Below, piece after piece: positions 28,402-37,645 of a stretch of DNA of 64,000 nucleotides. A model generated the notes under the pieces. That model was not told the origin of the DNA and ran no database searches. It was given only the letters and a program-made list of their open reading frames with translations. Each line of letters begins with the position of its first letter. The stretch's first letter is position 1. Origin of the DNA: Pseudemcibacter aquimaris (GTDB lineage Bacteria; Pseudomonadota; Alphaproteobacteria; Sphingomonadales; Emcibacteraceae). The position numbers were made by a program, and so were the translations under genes. Location of the stretch: contig NZ_CP079800.1 of the NCBI RefSeq assembly GCF_028869115.1, positions 1,736,001 through 1,800,000 on the forward strand, read 5' to 3'.

Positions 28402-28830
28402 TTATTCCGCCCCCTTCTTTAACACCAGATCACCATCCGCGTTATAGGTAAATACCTTTGCTTCCTTAAGCACGCCTTTGATTTGATCTTTTGATTTGGT
28501 GTCACCGGCGGCGACAATTTCTTCGCATTTATGAAGGATGCCCAGCATTTTTTTATGCAGGGCATCATATTCAGCAACTTTCGATTTATAATTTTCGATT
28601 AAAAAAGGCGCCTGTTCCAGCATGTTTTTATTATGCTGAAAGGCTTCTTTTTCTTCCTGGGTGAATATATGTGGCGTTTCTTCCATTGAACGCTGGGCAT
28701 ATTCCATGCCGGCCTGCGCATAATGGTAAAGCATATCAAGCGTATCATCGTCGGGTCCCGGTTTTGATACGGCTTTTTTCTTTCTGCCGAATATGACCGG
28801 TTTACGCGCTCTTTTGCTTTGTAATGCCAC
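28402..28830 (-). CDS. Helical cytoplasmic protein, first of a tandem pair
   Basis: 142 residues. A basic N-terminus (KRARKPVIFGRKKKAV) precedes a helical core of about 90 residues (DMLYHYAQAGMEYAQRSMEE) and a C-terminal NADGDLVLKK. The basic head could bind nucleic acid or membrane. Paralogue of the next gene, which it abuts with no spacer. Function unknown; the pair stands alone between the MCP gene and the lipoprotein genes. Confidence 0.7.
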   Translation of the reverse strand: MALQSKRARKPVIFGRKKKAVSKPGPDDDTLDMLYHYAQAGMEYAQRSMEETPHIFTQEEKEAFQHNKNMLEQAPFLIENYKSKVAEYDALHKKMLGILHKCEEIVAAGDTKSKDQIKGVLKEAKVFTYNADGDLVLKKGAE

Positions 28831-28951
28831 TTAAATAAACCTCAATTAAGTTATTGAAATAAAAATGTAATAATAATTTTATTCAAAAACACATTTAACT
28901 TCAAGTCTTATCCCCCACTATCATAAATATTCTTTTTTGAACGCCTAAGCA

Positions 28952-29040
28952 GTCATCCCCGTGAAAACGGGGATCCATTTCAATAGCTGATAAATTTATG
29001 TTAATGAAACATGGATGCCCGATCGTAGTCGAGCATGACG
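28952..29040. repeat. Two-hairpin dispersed repeat, decayed
   Basis: Left arm GTCATCCCCGTGAAAACGGG ending GATCCA, right arm TGGATGCCCGATCGTAGTCG ending CATGACG. The right arm has lost part of its palindrome. Confidence 0.65.
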
Positions 29041-29071
29041 AATAGGTGCAAGAATTCAATTCCCCCCCCAC

Positions 29072-29132
29072 TCCGTCACTCTCGGTCTAGTCCCGTGGGT
29101 CTCGTGATACTCGGGCGGGGCCCGAGTATGAC
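29072..29132. repeat. Two-hairpin dispersed repeat, short class, decayed
   Basis: CGTCACTCTCGGTCTAGTCC through to GGGCCCGAGTATGAC. Same compact layout as 25446-25506 with several changes. The 28831-29161 gap contains this and the neighbouring element and no gene I can support. Confidence 0.6.
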
Positions 29133-29161
29133 AAATGCTTGAGGAGTGTTTCTACAACCAA

Positions 29162-29953
29162 TCACTCATTAAATTCGAACACAATGTCCTTTGGTTGGCC
29201 TTGCTTTAACACAGTGACGGTGATTTCCTGACCTTCTAGGCTTAAGCCATCAATCATTTGTTTCGCATGTCCCGCGCCGTTTACTTTTTCACCGTTAATG
29301 GCAACAAGGGCGTCACCGGCGATGATGTCCGCGAAAAAGGCTGGTGAATTGCTCATCACCACATCAATGTAGGCTCCAGTATTACGGCCAAGGCTCGCGC
29401 GTTCATTTGGGTTAAAGTCCCGCATTACAAGGCCCAATTTATGAATACGGTTTGATTTCACCATATAAACCGCCCACTGGTCATAATTGTCATATTGACG
29501 TTGATATGGAACCGTTACCGTGTCACGAACGGTTACGGCTTCGGTATATCTTACAGGTTTCCCATCGATATTTTTAACCCTGTTCACATAAACTGTGCGG
29601 TAGAAATCCTGATAATCATAGGCAATATATGATCTTGTATCGGTATATTCCGATGACACGATCACGTGGGTTGCGCCCACTTCTTCGGCTTGTTTCTGGG
29701 CGCGCCCTTCGCTTTCCATCATTCCGTTAAAGGCACTTTCCCCAACCACAATATAATTATGTTCACGGTAAAGCTGAATATCTTTTGCGAGATCCGTTGA
29801 ACGCACGAGTATCGGTTCTTCTTCTTCCTTTAATGGCACCACATCCGGCGTCATTCGCGGATCCATATATCCTTGATAACTGGACCCAAATTGCCCCGCG
29901 CCACACGCCGAAAGCAACACAGCGGATAAAAGAACCAATAATAATCTCATCAT
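29162..29953 (-). CDS. PDZ-domain lipoprotein
   Basis: 263 residues. The signal peptide ends in the lipobox LLSAC at Cys17. The N-terminal part (~45-105) contains YREHNYIVVGESAFNG and GATHVIVSSEYT, also seen in the upstream paralogue. The C-terminal ~80 residues look like a PDZ domain: GAYIDVVMSNSPAFFADIIAGDALVAINGEKV, then GQEITVTVLKQGQ. PDZ domains bind C-terminal peptides and often steer periplasmic proteolysis; no protease domain is present. Two consecutive ATG codons follow GAGG; the second is better spaced. Probably co-transcribed with the upstream lipoprotein gene. Confidence 0.82.
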   Translation of the reverse strand: MMRLLLVLLSAVLLSACGAGQFGSSYQGYMDPRMTPDVVPLKEEEEPILVRSTDLAKDIQLYREHNYIVVGESAFNGMMESEGRAQKQAEEVGATHVIVSSEYTDTRSYIAYDYQDFYRTVYVNRVKNIDGKPVRYTEAVTVRDTVTVPYQRQYDNYDQWAVYMVKSNRIHKLGLVMRDFNPNERASLGRNTGAYIDVVMSNSPAFFADIIAGDALVAINGEKVNGAGHAKQMIDGLSLEGQEITVTVLKQGQPKDIVFEFNE

Positions 29954-30029
29954 GCACCTCTTCTCTTTTTACCCTATGATTATAGGAAGATACACCTGAA
30001 TGGAAACTGAATAAGCCGTTAAGGAACAA

Positions 30030-30533
30030 CTATTTCCGTTTTACGAGATACACGGCGCGTTGTTTGAAAATGGGGATTTCTTTATTATACGGGATCGACA
30101 TCACATCGGGCATGCGGTCGTATGTCATTGTGGGTATGCCGTAATAGTTTACGCCGTATCCGGATGGATAATAACGGTAAAAACTTTTGAATTTATATGC
30201 TTTTTTGGTGCCGCTATAAGCGTATTTTTGTTCCAGTAAAATATGGGTAACTTTTAAATCCTGCCCTAATTTTATGGCGTCATCATATTCCTGAAGTGGC
30301 GCGGCAAACTCGCTTTTGCCGACAACCGCGAAATTCTGATCTGTGAATATTTTAAGATCATCATCAAAATACTCTGTGGTGATCAGGCGCGGCTTAACAC
30401 CACGCTCAAGCAAATATGCCTGACTATCCGGCAATGTGCCGTCAACGGATTGATAAAAGCCCATAAAACGATCCGGTTTTGATGCGCAGGCCGACAAAGT
30501 GATTGCGGCCAATATGAATAATAACTGTTTCAT
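30030..30533 (-). CDS. Lipoprotein, paralogue of the PDZ lipoprotein's N-terminal domain
   Basis: 167 residues from the ATG at 30533, since the longer frame begins with a TTG without benefit. Lipobox ITLSAC. It carries FTDQNFAVVGKSEFA and LKVTHILLEQKYAYSG, matching the downstream protein's YIVVGESAF and THVIVSSEYT, but lacks a PDZ domain. The shared domain is followed by Tyr-rich segments in both. Envelope-located, function unknown. First of a two-gene unit with a 76-base gap. Confidence 0.72.
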   Translation of the reverse strand: MKQLLFILAAITLSACASKPDRFMGFYQSVDGTLPDSQAYLLERGVKPRLITTEYFDDDLKIFTDQNFAVVGKSEFAAPLQEYDDAIKLGQDLKVTHILLEQKYAYSGTKKAYKFKSFYRYYPSGYGVNYYGIPTMTYDRMPDVMSIPYNKEIPIFKQRAVYLVKRK

Positions 30534-30629
30534 AACCAAACTTTACTGTGATAGTTCGCTTTTTTCAATGATGGTGATTTTATCACTTGAATTCATATGC
30601 GGATTGTGCGAAACACTCATTTCCATTTC

Positions 30630-30703
30630 GGCGCGGTGGCGGAATGGCTACGCAGCGGATTGCAAATCCGTGTATACCGGTTCGATTCCGGTCCGCGCCT
30701 CCA
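30630..30703 (+). tRNA. tRNA-Cys (anticodon GCA)
   Basis: Full cloverleaf: acceptor GGCGCGG/CCGCGCC, anticodon arm GCGGA-TTGCAAA-TCCGT with GCA anticodon, T-arm CCGG-TTCGATT-CCGG, discriminator T (as in tRNA-Cys) and encoded CCA. It sits between two genes transcribed away from and towards it and has no neighbouring integrase or repeated tRNA end, so there is no sign of use as an attachment site. Confidence 0.96.
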
Positions 30704-30715
30704 CAATCCTAACAA

Positions 30716-31540
30716 TCACTCGCCCTGTAACACATTCTTTTCACGTGTTTTGTGAATGGTAACAGCATCTCCCATATTCACAGTAATGCTCCCATGGGAT
30801 ACGGCGTTTTGGCCTACGTAAATCTGTTTATCGCTTTCTTTACGGTATGTTCTTAAATGGCGCATAGGTTCTTTGTCTTTACGGAATTCGCCCGTTTCCG
30901 GGTCAACCGTTGTCATCACGCATCTGGCGCAGCCATACTCTAACGTCATGCGACCCTTACTGATGTTAATCTCTTGCCAGAAATCCTCTGCGAATGGTTT
31001 ATCCGCACCTGTTAACAGCACATTGGGTCTAAAGTTTTTCCATGTCACGCCATCATCAAGATGATCATTCATATGATCAATGCTTTCCTGCGTCATAACC
31101 AAAAGCGGCATTGCATCCGCATAACTGTCCGGTGCATGTTCATTATTTTCTGAATGCCGCCTGCCCTTATTACCGATGGCTTTTAACCGTGCATCGCGGC
31201 CCAGTTCACGGCTTAAAAATTTCGCCACATCATCACCGCAATCGGCGCTTTCAACACTATCATTCCAGACTTTAATGCTTTCGTTCGTGTCTGATGCGGG
31301 GACTGGTACCTTGATCTGGCCACTTTTCCCTTTAATCACAATACCGCTATAATCCGCGAGCCATATTGGTTTTAACATCATGATGGCGGGCACTTGTCTT
31401 GATGTTAAAAATTTCCCGTCCGGGCGGGTGACGACAAATCGCCTGTCACCCATAAGGCCGTTTTCATCACATTCTGCGCTGTCCACCTCGTACCCGGCCA
31501 TTGATTTAACCGGATAGAGGATTATTTTTTCAACCTTCAT
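30716..31540 (-). CDS. MOSC domain protein (YcbX-like)
   Basis: 274 residues. N-terminal MOSC_N beta-barrel: IILYPVKSMAGYEVDSAE and GDRRFVV. C-terminal MOSC domain with the conserved GCARCVMTTVDPETGE containing the cysteine linked to molybdenum cofactor use, preceded by FRPNVLL. YcbX-type MOSC proteins reduce N-hydroxylated compounds using Moco; no ferredoxin domain is fused here, so electrons must come from a separate partner. Its ATG overlaps the stop of the upstream PLP decarboxylase gene by one base, a tight operon. Confidence 0.88.
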   Translation of the reverse strand: MKVEKIILYPVKSMAGYEVDSAECDENGLMGDRRFVVTRPDGKFLTSRQVPAIMMLKPIWLADYSGIVIKGKSGQIKVPVPASDTNESIKVWNDSVESADCGDDVAKFLSRELGRDARLKAIGNKGRRHSENNEHAPDSYADAMPLLVMTQESIDHMNDHLDDGVTWKNFRPNVLLTGADKPFAEDFWQEINISKGRMTLEYGCARCVMTTVDPETGEFRKDKEPMRHLRTYRKESDKQIYVGQNAVSHGSITVNMGDAVTIHKTREKNVLQGE

Positions 31541-32910
31541 TATTCATTTCCATTCATGACCTTTTGATAGGCACGTTCAAACACTTTAAGGCTTTTTCTT
31601 ACGTCTATATCCGTTGTTGCTGCGGATGAAACGCTGATGCGCATGGCGTATTTATCTTTCCATGTTGTTGGCCCCAGCCACACCACGCCCGAATTTTGCA
31701 CATGTTCAAGAATGGCTTTTGTTTTTTCCTGATCATCCACGGCAAAAACAACCTGATTTAACACCACATCATTCATCACTGTAAAGCCCATTTCTTTTAA
31801 CCCAATGGTAAATGTGACCGCGTGATAACATGACCGGTCGACAATTTCCGCGACCCCCTTGGCACCAAGCGATTTTAACGCCGCCCAAAATTCCACACCA
31901 CGGGCGCGTCTGCTTAATTCCGGGGTATAATTATTGCCTTGGCGATTTTGATCGCGCATTAAATATGTGGCTGTGACACCAAACACATCATTCACCGCAT
32001 CACCGTCACGGCAAAAATAAATCGCGGAATCCTGTGGCAGGTTTAACCATTTATGGCCATCGACACTCCATGAATCGGCCTTTTCAATGCCGTGGGTTAA
32101 ATGTTTCTTTTCCGCGCTTGCCCGCGCCCAAAGCCCGAATGCACCATCAACATGCACCCATGCCCCGGCATCATTCGCAATTCTGGTCACAGCATCAAAA
32201 TCATCAAACGAACCGGAATTGATATTGCCCGCTTGTAATATAACAATCGAAAGATCATCCAGTTCCGGCATCTCGTCCACAATTATTCTGCCCTCTTCAT
32301 CAACCGGGACATATTCAATTTGATCCAAACCAAAACCCGCATATCCGAATGCGGCAATGTTGGTCGGGTGGATTTCCTCGCTCATGATAATGCGAATTTT
32401 TGGCGCGTTAAAAAGACCCGATTTTTTAACATCAAACCCTTTTCGTTTTAAAAGCGCCGAACGCGCCGCCGCGATTGATGAAAATGTCGCCATGGTTGCC
32501 CCGGTAACAAACCCGAAAACCGCATCCCGCGGCAAATCCAGCAAATCAAGCATCCATTTCCCGGCGACGTCTTCTAATTCCCCGGCGATCGGTGATAAAA
32601 TCCATGTACCTGCATTTTGATCCCATACGGTCGAAAGCCAATGTGCCGCCATCGTTACCGGAAGCGCGCCACCAACCACAAAACCGAAATATCGCCCACC
32701 GGTGGACGCAACCGTGTTTGGCGATCCGATCTCATGCAATTCATTAATCACATCAACGTCATTTTGCCCGTCATCCGGCATGGGGATGTGTAACGATTTT
32801 AACGATGCAATCGCCGCATCCGTCGGCATAATGTCCCGTTCATTCAATTCTTTTAAATATTCATAGCTCGCTTGATAGGCGGCATCAAAAACACAGTCAT
32901 TTTTTTTCAT
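31540..32910 (-). CDS. PLP-dependent group II decarboxylase-like protein
   Basis: 456 residues of the fold-type I PLP superfamily, closest to aromatic-amino-acid/glutamate decarboxylase-like proteins. Motifs: VTGATMATFSSIAAARSALL phosphate-binding region, AWVHVDGAFGLW with the cofactor-pairing Asp, and SWSVDGHKWLNLP with Schiff-base Lys287. Likely removes CO2 from an amino acid in the cytoplasm; substrate not predictable. Operon with the MOSC gene, divergent from the GlxA/AraC regulator with a 108-bp shared upstream region, so that regulator is a candidate controller. Confidence 0.87.
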   Translation of the reverse strand: MKKNDCVFDAAYQASYEYLKELNERDIMPTDAAIASLKSLHIPMPDDGQNDVDVINELHEIGSPNTVASTGGRYFGFVVGGALPVTMAAHWLSTVWDQNAGTWILSPIAGELEDVAGKWMLDLLDLPRDAVFGFVTGATMATFSSIAAARSALLKRKGFDVKKSGLFNAPKIRIIMSEEIHPTNIAAFGYAGFGLDQIEYVPVDEEGRIIVDEMPELDDLSIVILQAGNINSGSFDDFDAVTRIANDAGAWVHVDGAFGLWARASAEKKHLTHGIEKADSWSVDGHKWLNLPQDSAIYFCRDGDAVNDVFGVTATYLMRDQNRQGNNYTPELSRRARGVEFWAALKSLGAKGVAEIVDRSCYHAVTFTIGLKEMGFTVMNDVVLNQVVFAVDDQEKTKAILEHVQNSGVVWLGPTTWKDKYAMRISVSSAATTDIDVRKSLKVFERAYQKVMNGNE

Positions 32911-33018
32911 GATAAATTCCTTTCATGAATAAAATGCGTAATTCAATAATTATTTTCCACACACCATAGCGACAAATAACATGCAAATATGGTCAAAATT
33001 GTGTAAAATTGCAAAATT

Positions 33019-34005
33019 ATGACCAATATTGATACAAAAACACTAAATGGCCCGCGGGTCGCTGTTATCGCTTATGACCGATTATGCCATTTCGAATTCG
33101 GCATCGCGGCCGAGGTATTCGGCCTTTCCCGACCGGAATTTGGTAATGACTGGTATAATTTCGAAGTGATCAGCGCAGAAGGCGAAACCCTTAGCGCCGT
33201 TGGTGGTGTCACCTATCATGTTGAACGCGGTCTTGATGCATTAAAAAATGCCGATATCATTATCCTGCCCGGTTGGCGGGAACCATATACGGATGTGCCG
33301 CAATCCTTGATCACCGCACTTAAGGACGCATACGAAAATGGCGCGCGCATTGTCGCCATATGCGGCGGTGCATATGTGCTAGCGGCAACGGGACTTTTAA
33401 CGGGTAAAAGCGCCACAACCCATTGGCGGTTTATTAATGATTTTGTTGGAAACTTCCCTGATATCAATGTGGATAACGCGCCGCTTTACTGCGAAGAAAG
33501 CAATTTATACACATCCGCCGGAAGCGCCGCGGGCATTGATTTATGCCTACATGTGGTACAGCAGGATTACGGCCTTGAAAAAGCGAACATCGTCGCAAAA
33601 CGCCTGGTTGTTTCCCCGGTCCGCGCCGGCGCGCAAAAACAGGAAATCACCCAACCGATCCTGCCGCAAAATAAACATCAGAAATTACCTCAAATTTTAA
33701 ATGACATCCGCGCCAACATTTCAGAAACCATGACCATTGAACAAGCCGCCAGTAACGCTGGGCTTAGCCCCAGAACATTCACAAGACAGTTTCAGAAAAT
33801 TACCGGCACATCATACGGTGAATGGATTAAAATTCAAAAACTCGAGCGCGCAAAATCATTGCTTCTTGAAACCGACCTTCCCATTGATATCGTTGCCGAG
33901 GCCTGCGGCTATGCATCCGGCAGTTCATTAAGACGCCTGTTTAAAGAAATGCTTGGCCACAGCCCATTATTTTACCGCAAGAACAGTACGGTTCCTGCAA
34001 ATTAG
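33019..34005 (+). CDS. GlxA-family AraC-type regulator (FtrA-like)
   Basis: 328 residues. N-terminal DJ-1/PfpI-like domain (~12-190) with the nucleophile-elbow cysteine in IVAICGGAYVLAATGLL, then an AraC C-terminal pair of helix-turn-helices (~215-320): IEQAASNAGLSPRTFTRQF and IDIVAEACGYASGSSLRRLF. Such regulators sense amino-acid or amine-like metabolites and usually activate neighbouring catabolic genes. Divergent from the PLP decarboxylase-MOSC operon, which fits that role. The ATG lacks an obvious ribosome binding site and could be leaderless. Confidence 0.9.
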   Translation: MTNIDTKTLNGPRVAVIAYDRLCHFEFGIAAEVFGLSRPEFGNDWYNFEVISAEGETLSAVGGVTYHVERGLDALKNADIIILPGWREPYTDVPQSLITALKDAYENGARIVAICGGAYVLAATGLLTGKSATTHWRFINDFVGNFPDINVDNAPLYCEESNLYTSAGSAAGIDLCLHVVQQDYGLEKANIVAKRLVVSPVRAGAQKQEITQPILPQNKHQKLPQILNDIRANISETMTIEQAASNAGLSPRTFTRQFQKITGTSYGEWIKIQKLERAKSLLLETDLPIDIVAEACGYASGSSLRRLFKEMLGHSPLFYRKNSTVPAN

Positions 34006-34104
34006 TGTTGGCGCCTGAGGCCTAACTATAATGCCACATTTTCGCCCAAATTCCGCCACATTGGGCTTGCTTAATAATCCAACATTCATCAAAGGGGGTA
34101 TGAT

Positions 34105-34818
34105 ATGCGTATTTTATTAAGTTTACTATTGATGGTCATCACATCATCCGCGCACGCCGATATGGTCACCGCGCGGGAATTCATGATGAAAAAAGATTAC
34201 GAGGCAGCCTTTAAAGAATACAAGACCGAGGCACAACGCGGCAACATTTTCGCCCAATATATCGTCGCGCAAATGTACGCCCGCGGCGAAGGGGTCAAAA
34301 GAGACATGCGTGAAGCCGTCAATTATTATTCATTGGCCGCAAACACGGGACATATGAAATCGCAAAACAACCTCGCCAATATTTATATGACAGGACACGG
34401 CATCGTTCAAAACTTTAGCGAGGCCGCATATTGGTTCAAAAAATCAGCAGAGCAAGGCAACATGCTTTCTCTCGCGAGCCTTGGTGAACTGTATCATCGG
34501 GGTTACGGCGTGGATCAGGATTATAAACTGGCCCGTGAATATTATGAACGCGCGGCCGAAGCCGGCATTAAAAAACCGTACATTAACCTTGGCACCATGT
34601 ATTTTAACGGCGAAGGCGTACCTAAAGATTACATCATGGCCTATATGTGGTTTGATGTCGCCGACCGCCGCGGCAGCCTAGAAGGCAACGTCAATAAATT
34701 CGACATGCGCACAATCATATCAGAAGACGACGTCGCCAAGGCAGAAGCCCTCGCCGAAGCCTGGGTCACAAAATTCCCCGAACCGCCAAAGGATGATGAA
34801 GAAAACAAAGCAAAATGA
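34105..34818 (+). CDS. Sel1-like repeat protein, secreted
   Basis: 237 residues. Signal peptide to SSAHA (about residue 18), then about five Sel1/TPR-like repeats with the A-x-x-x-G-x-x-x-A-q-x-x-L-G-x-m-Y pattern, for example AQYIVAQMYARGEGVKRD and PYINLGTMYFNGEGVPKDY. The C-terminus is Lys/Glu/Pro-rich. Sel1 repeats are protein-binding scaffolds; a periplasmic adaptor is likely. RBS AAAGGGGG. Its stop is two bases before the first operator-like site of the following permease operon. Confidence 0.87.
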   Translation: MRILLSLLLMVITSSAHADMVTAREFMMKKDYEAAFKEYKTEAQRGNIFAQYIVAQMYARGEGVKRDMREAVNYYSLAANTGHMKSQNNLANIYMTGHGIVQNFSEAAYWFKKSAEQGNMLSLASLGELYHRGYGVDQDYKLAREYYERAAEAGIKKPYINLGTMYFNGEGVPKDYIMAYMWFDVADRRGSLEGNVNKFDMRTIISEDDVAKAEALAEAWVTKFPEPPKDDEENKAK

Positions 34819-34819
34819 C

Positions 34820-34855
34820 TGTTCGAAAATGAACACTTTTGTACGAAAGCGAACA
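34820..34855 (+). promoter_or_regulatory. Tandem enhancer-like operator sites
   Basis: Two 16-bp near-palindromes, TGTTCGAAAATGAACA (34820-34835) and TGTACGAAAGCGAACA (34840-34855), 20 bp apart centre to centre, i.e. on the same helix face. They lie 50-90 bp upstream of the sigma-54 promoter, where an enhancer-binding activator would bind. Confidence 0.65.
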
Positions 34856-34907
34856 TCAATTATTATCTTTAAATCTATAACCCATTAAAAATAAACAACA
34901 AAATAAT

Positions 34908-34923
34908 TGGCACACCACTTGCA
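34908..34923 (+). promoter_or_regulatory. Sigma-54 (RpoN) promoter
   Basis: TGGCAC-N5-TTGCA, exact match to the -24/-12 consensus with the GG and GC at the required spacing. It faces the permease gene at 35091 and implies a leader of ~155 bases that includes the two-hairpin repeat at 35005-35064. Confidence 0.85.
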
Positions 34924-35004
34924 GTAGAGAAATACAGGAAATTACATAATGTTAATAGTGAAAGAAGCTATGGGAGTGGCTCCTTTCCTTAAAACGATAA
35001 AGAA

Positions 35005-35064
35005 CGTCACCCACGGACTTATTCCGTGGGTCTCGAGATACTCGGAACAAGTCCGAGTATGACG
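35005..35064. repeat. Two-hairpin dispersed repeat, short class, in the permease leader
   Basis: CGTCACCCACGGACTTATTC, centre TCTCGAGATA, then CTCGGAACAAGTCCGAGTAT and GACG. Lies between the sigma-54 promoter and the start codon, so it would be transcribed into the 5' leader as hairpins. Confidence 0.8.
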
Positions 35065-35090
35065 ACTGTTTTTCTTTGGGGAGCGAATAA

Positions 35091-37574
35091 ATGCTTGTAA
35101 CAAACTACATAAAATCCGCATGGCGTAACATCCTGCGTCATAAATTGTTTTCCATCATCAACATAATGGGCCTAGCCATCGGCCTCGCCGCCGTGATGCT
35201 CATCGCGTTATATGTTAGGTATGAGACAAGCTACGACAGTTTCTGGAAAAATGCGGATAATATTTATCGGCCACATACATCATATGATTTGGAAGGCATG
35301 GATACGGTATCCTTTGCCCGCATGGCTTCCATTCAAAGAAGTTTTCTTTTGAAAGATTTCCCAGAAATTGAAAAAGTCACAAGAATTATGCCCCCCTTTC
35401 CAACCCCGACATTAAGCCTAAACAACGAAGTTTATGAAGAAAACGTCGTGCTCGTCGACCCGGAAATTATTGATATTTTTGATTTCACCGTTATCGCAGG
35501 GAACATTGAAAACTCATTAAAACAAAATAATCATATTATTCTGTCAACGACACTCGCCAAAAAGCATTTCGGTGACGATGATCCCATCGGGAAAACCTTA
35601 TCAATGGATTTTAATATCTTTTCCCGTGATTACATTGTCGGCGCGGTTATTGATGATGTACCACAAAATAGCATGCTCGATTTTACGGCCATGGCATTGC
35701 TTGATGAAAATGATTTTGGCGACCATCCAATACTTACCAATGACCTGTGGCCGAGTTCATTTACCTATTTCATGACTGGTCCATCTTTCGACATTGATGA
35801 ATTTAACAGCAAATTACCCGAATATATTGACCGCAATTTTACCATTAGGCTGGGCGTTTCTGACAATAAAAAATCAGACGTCATCACTATTGAAGCACTC
35901 CCGCTTAAGGATTTGCATTTCAAATCATACGGCGAATTTGAAACCAAGCCCCGCAATGACATAAACACCATTTATATCTATATCGCAGTTTCATTTTTAA
36001 TATTACTAATCGCCAGCATTAATTTTATGAATTTAAGCACGGCCCGCGCCACCCTTCGCGCAAAGGAAATTGGTTTAAGAAAATTGGTGGGTGCCGCGAA
36101 AAGAAAACTTGTCGTTCAATTTCTGTCTGAATCCGTGGTTTATGCGTTTACCGCTTTACTAATCGGCCTTGTATTGGTTGAAGTTTCAATTCCCTTTTAT
36201 GCCGATATCATAAAATTACCGCTTACCCTTGAATATGACAGCTATGAATTACTAGGCTTACTAATTCTGCCGCTTATCGTTGGTTTACTTGCTGGAATTT
36301 ATCCCGCCTTTATCCTTTCCGGATTAAGACCGGCCAGTATGTTAAAATCCAATCAATCAACCACTGATCGTTCCTCAAATAAATTTCGAAACATACTGGT
36401 TATTATCCAGTTCACAATATCGACCGTTTTATTCGTTTCCACAGCTGTCATTTATTATCAATTGGAACATCTATATTCAAAAGACTTAGGGTTTAATAAA
36501 GAAAACCTTCTTATCCTTCCGGTAAATAACCGCGACACCATCACCGCGAATAAAGATAGCCTTATCAACACCTTAAAAGCATTACCAAATGTTGAAAGTG
36601 TGACAACAGCAGGCTTCACGCTCGCATCAGAAGGAAGCGGCGCAGCACCTTATTACACCGAACAAATGGACGCGGAAAACGCAAAGGTCATAAGTTATAA
36701 AAACGTTGGATATGATTTTTTTAAAACTTACGACATTCCCATCATCGCCGGCAGAACATATGATCCAGCGCGTAAGGATATGCGTCCAACACGCGAAGCA
36801 ATCCGAAATGGTGATGGTTATGTATCATCAATTATTGTGAACCGATCTGCATTAAGAAATCTAAATCTCGGCTCACCCGAAGATGCAATCGGTACAGTCA
36901 TTTATGAACCATTCGGCGAAGCTGATGAAGGGCTTACCTTTCAACGGGAAATTATCGGCGTTATTGATGATTTAAACTTAAATACATTAAAACTGGAAAG
37001 TCAGCCGGAAACATACGATCTCAATCAATCATATATTGAATCAATCACCATTCGTTTTACAGATTCCCCCTTTAACATCACAAGTGATGTTCAAAAGGTT
37101 TGGGAAAATGTCATACCGGGTGTGCCGTTTAAATATGACCATGTCATTGATAAATTAATCAACCAATACCTCGCTGAAAAAGGGCAAATGACAATGTTCG
37201 CGGCCTTCTCTGGCCTTGCGATTTTCATTGCCTGTCTCGGCCTATTCGGCCTTGCATCATTCACCGCCGAACGCCGCACCAAGGAAATCGGTATCCGTAA
37301 AGTTTTCGGTGCGGAGGTTTTCCAGATTGTCAGAATGCTTGTGTTCCAATTCAGTAAACCCGTACTGATCGCCAACATCATCGCGTGGCCGATTGCTTAT
37401 CTGGCGATGTCGAGGTGGCTGGAGAGCTTTGTGTATAGAATTGATGACATGGTCATCATCGCACTGTGCCTACTCGCCGGGCTAACGGCCTTACTCATCG
37501 CATGGGCGACGGTTGCGGGTAATTCATATGCTGTCGCGCGTAAGAATCCTATCAAGGCATTGAGGTATGAGTAA
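35091..37574 (+). CDS. MacB/FtsX-type ABC transporter permease
   Basis: 827 residues, RBS GGGGAG. Layout of the large FtsX/MacB permeases: helix at ~20-42 (INIMGLAIGLAAVMLIAL), MacB periplasmic core ~50-265, three helices ~295-420 containing the FtsX segment with NFMNLSTARA and RAKEIGLRKLVGA, a helix ~435, a second periplasmic core ~455-680, and three C-terminal helices (AIFIACLGLFGLASFTAERR, then IRKVFGA coupling). It is thus a double-length permease. These act with a separate MacB/LolD-type ATPase, none encoded here, in efflux, lipoprotein or peptide mechanotransmission. It is first of a pair driven by the sigma-54 promoter. One of four paralogues in the window. Confidence 0.92.
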   Translation: MLVTNYIKSAWRNILRHKLFSIINIMGLAIGLAAVMLIALYVRYETSYDSFWKNADNIYRPHTSYDLEGMDTVSFARMASIQRSFLLKDFPEIEKVTRIMPPFPTPTLSLNNEVYEENVVLVDPEIIDIFDFTVIAGNIENSLKQNNHIILSTTLAKKHFGDDDPIGKTLSMDFNIFSRDYIVGAVIDDVPQNSMLDFTAMALLDENDFGDHPILTNDLWPSSFTYFMTGPSFDIDEFNSKLPEYIDRNFTIRLGVSDNKKSDVITIEALPLKDLHFKSYGEFETKPRNDINTIYIYIAVSFLILLIASINFMNLSTARATLRAKEIGLRKLVGAAKRKLVVQFLSESVVYAFTALLIGLVLVEVSIPFYADIIKLPLTLEYDSYELLGLLILPLIVGLLAGIYPAFILSGLRPASMLKSNQSTTDRSSNKFRNILVIIQFTISTVLFVSTAVIYYQLEHLYSKDLGFNKENLLILPVNNRDTITANKDSLINTLKALPNVESVTTAGFTLASEGSGAAPYYTEQMDAENAKVISYKNVGYDFFKTYDIPIIAGRTYDPARKDMRPTREAIRNGDGYVSSIIVNRSALRNLNLGSPEDAIGTVIYEPFGEADEGLTFQREIIGVIDDLNLNTLKLESQPETYDLNQSYIESITIRFTDSPFNITSDVQKVWENVIPGVPFKYDHVIDKLINQYLAEKGQMTMFAAFSGLAIFIACLGLFGLASFTAERRTKEIGIRKVFGAEVFQIVRMLVFQFSKPVLIANIIAWPIAYLAMSRWLESFVYRIDDMVIIALCLLAGLTALLIAWATVAGNSYAVARKNPIKALRYE

Positions 37575-37645
37575 GAAGGACGATTTGCCGATTGTAATAG
37601 TTTGTGATACTGTTTCTCGGTTGAATAGACACTCAGGGGGGAAAT

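Noticed and set aside
29763-30029. 88-residue minus-strand frame overlapping the PDZ lipoprotein start
   Set aside because: Different frame over the lipoprotein signal peptide; the lipobox frame is convincingly the real one.
30630-30703. tRNA-Cys as an island attachment site
   Set aside because: No duplicated tRNA 3' end and no integrase within the window.
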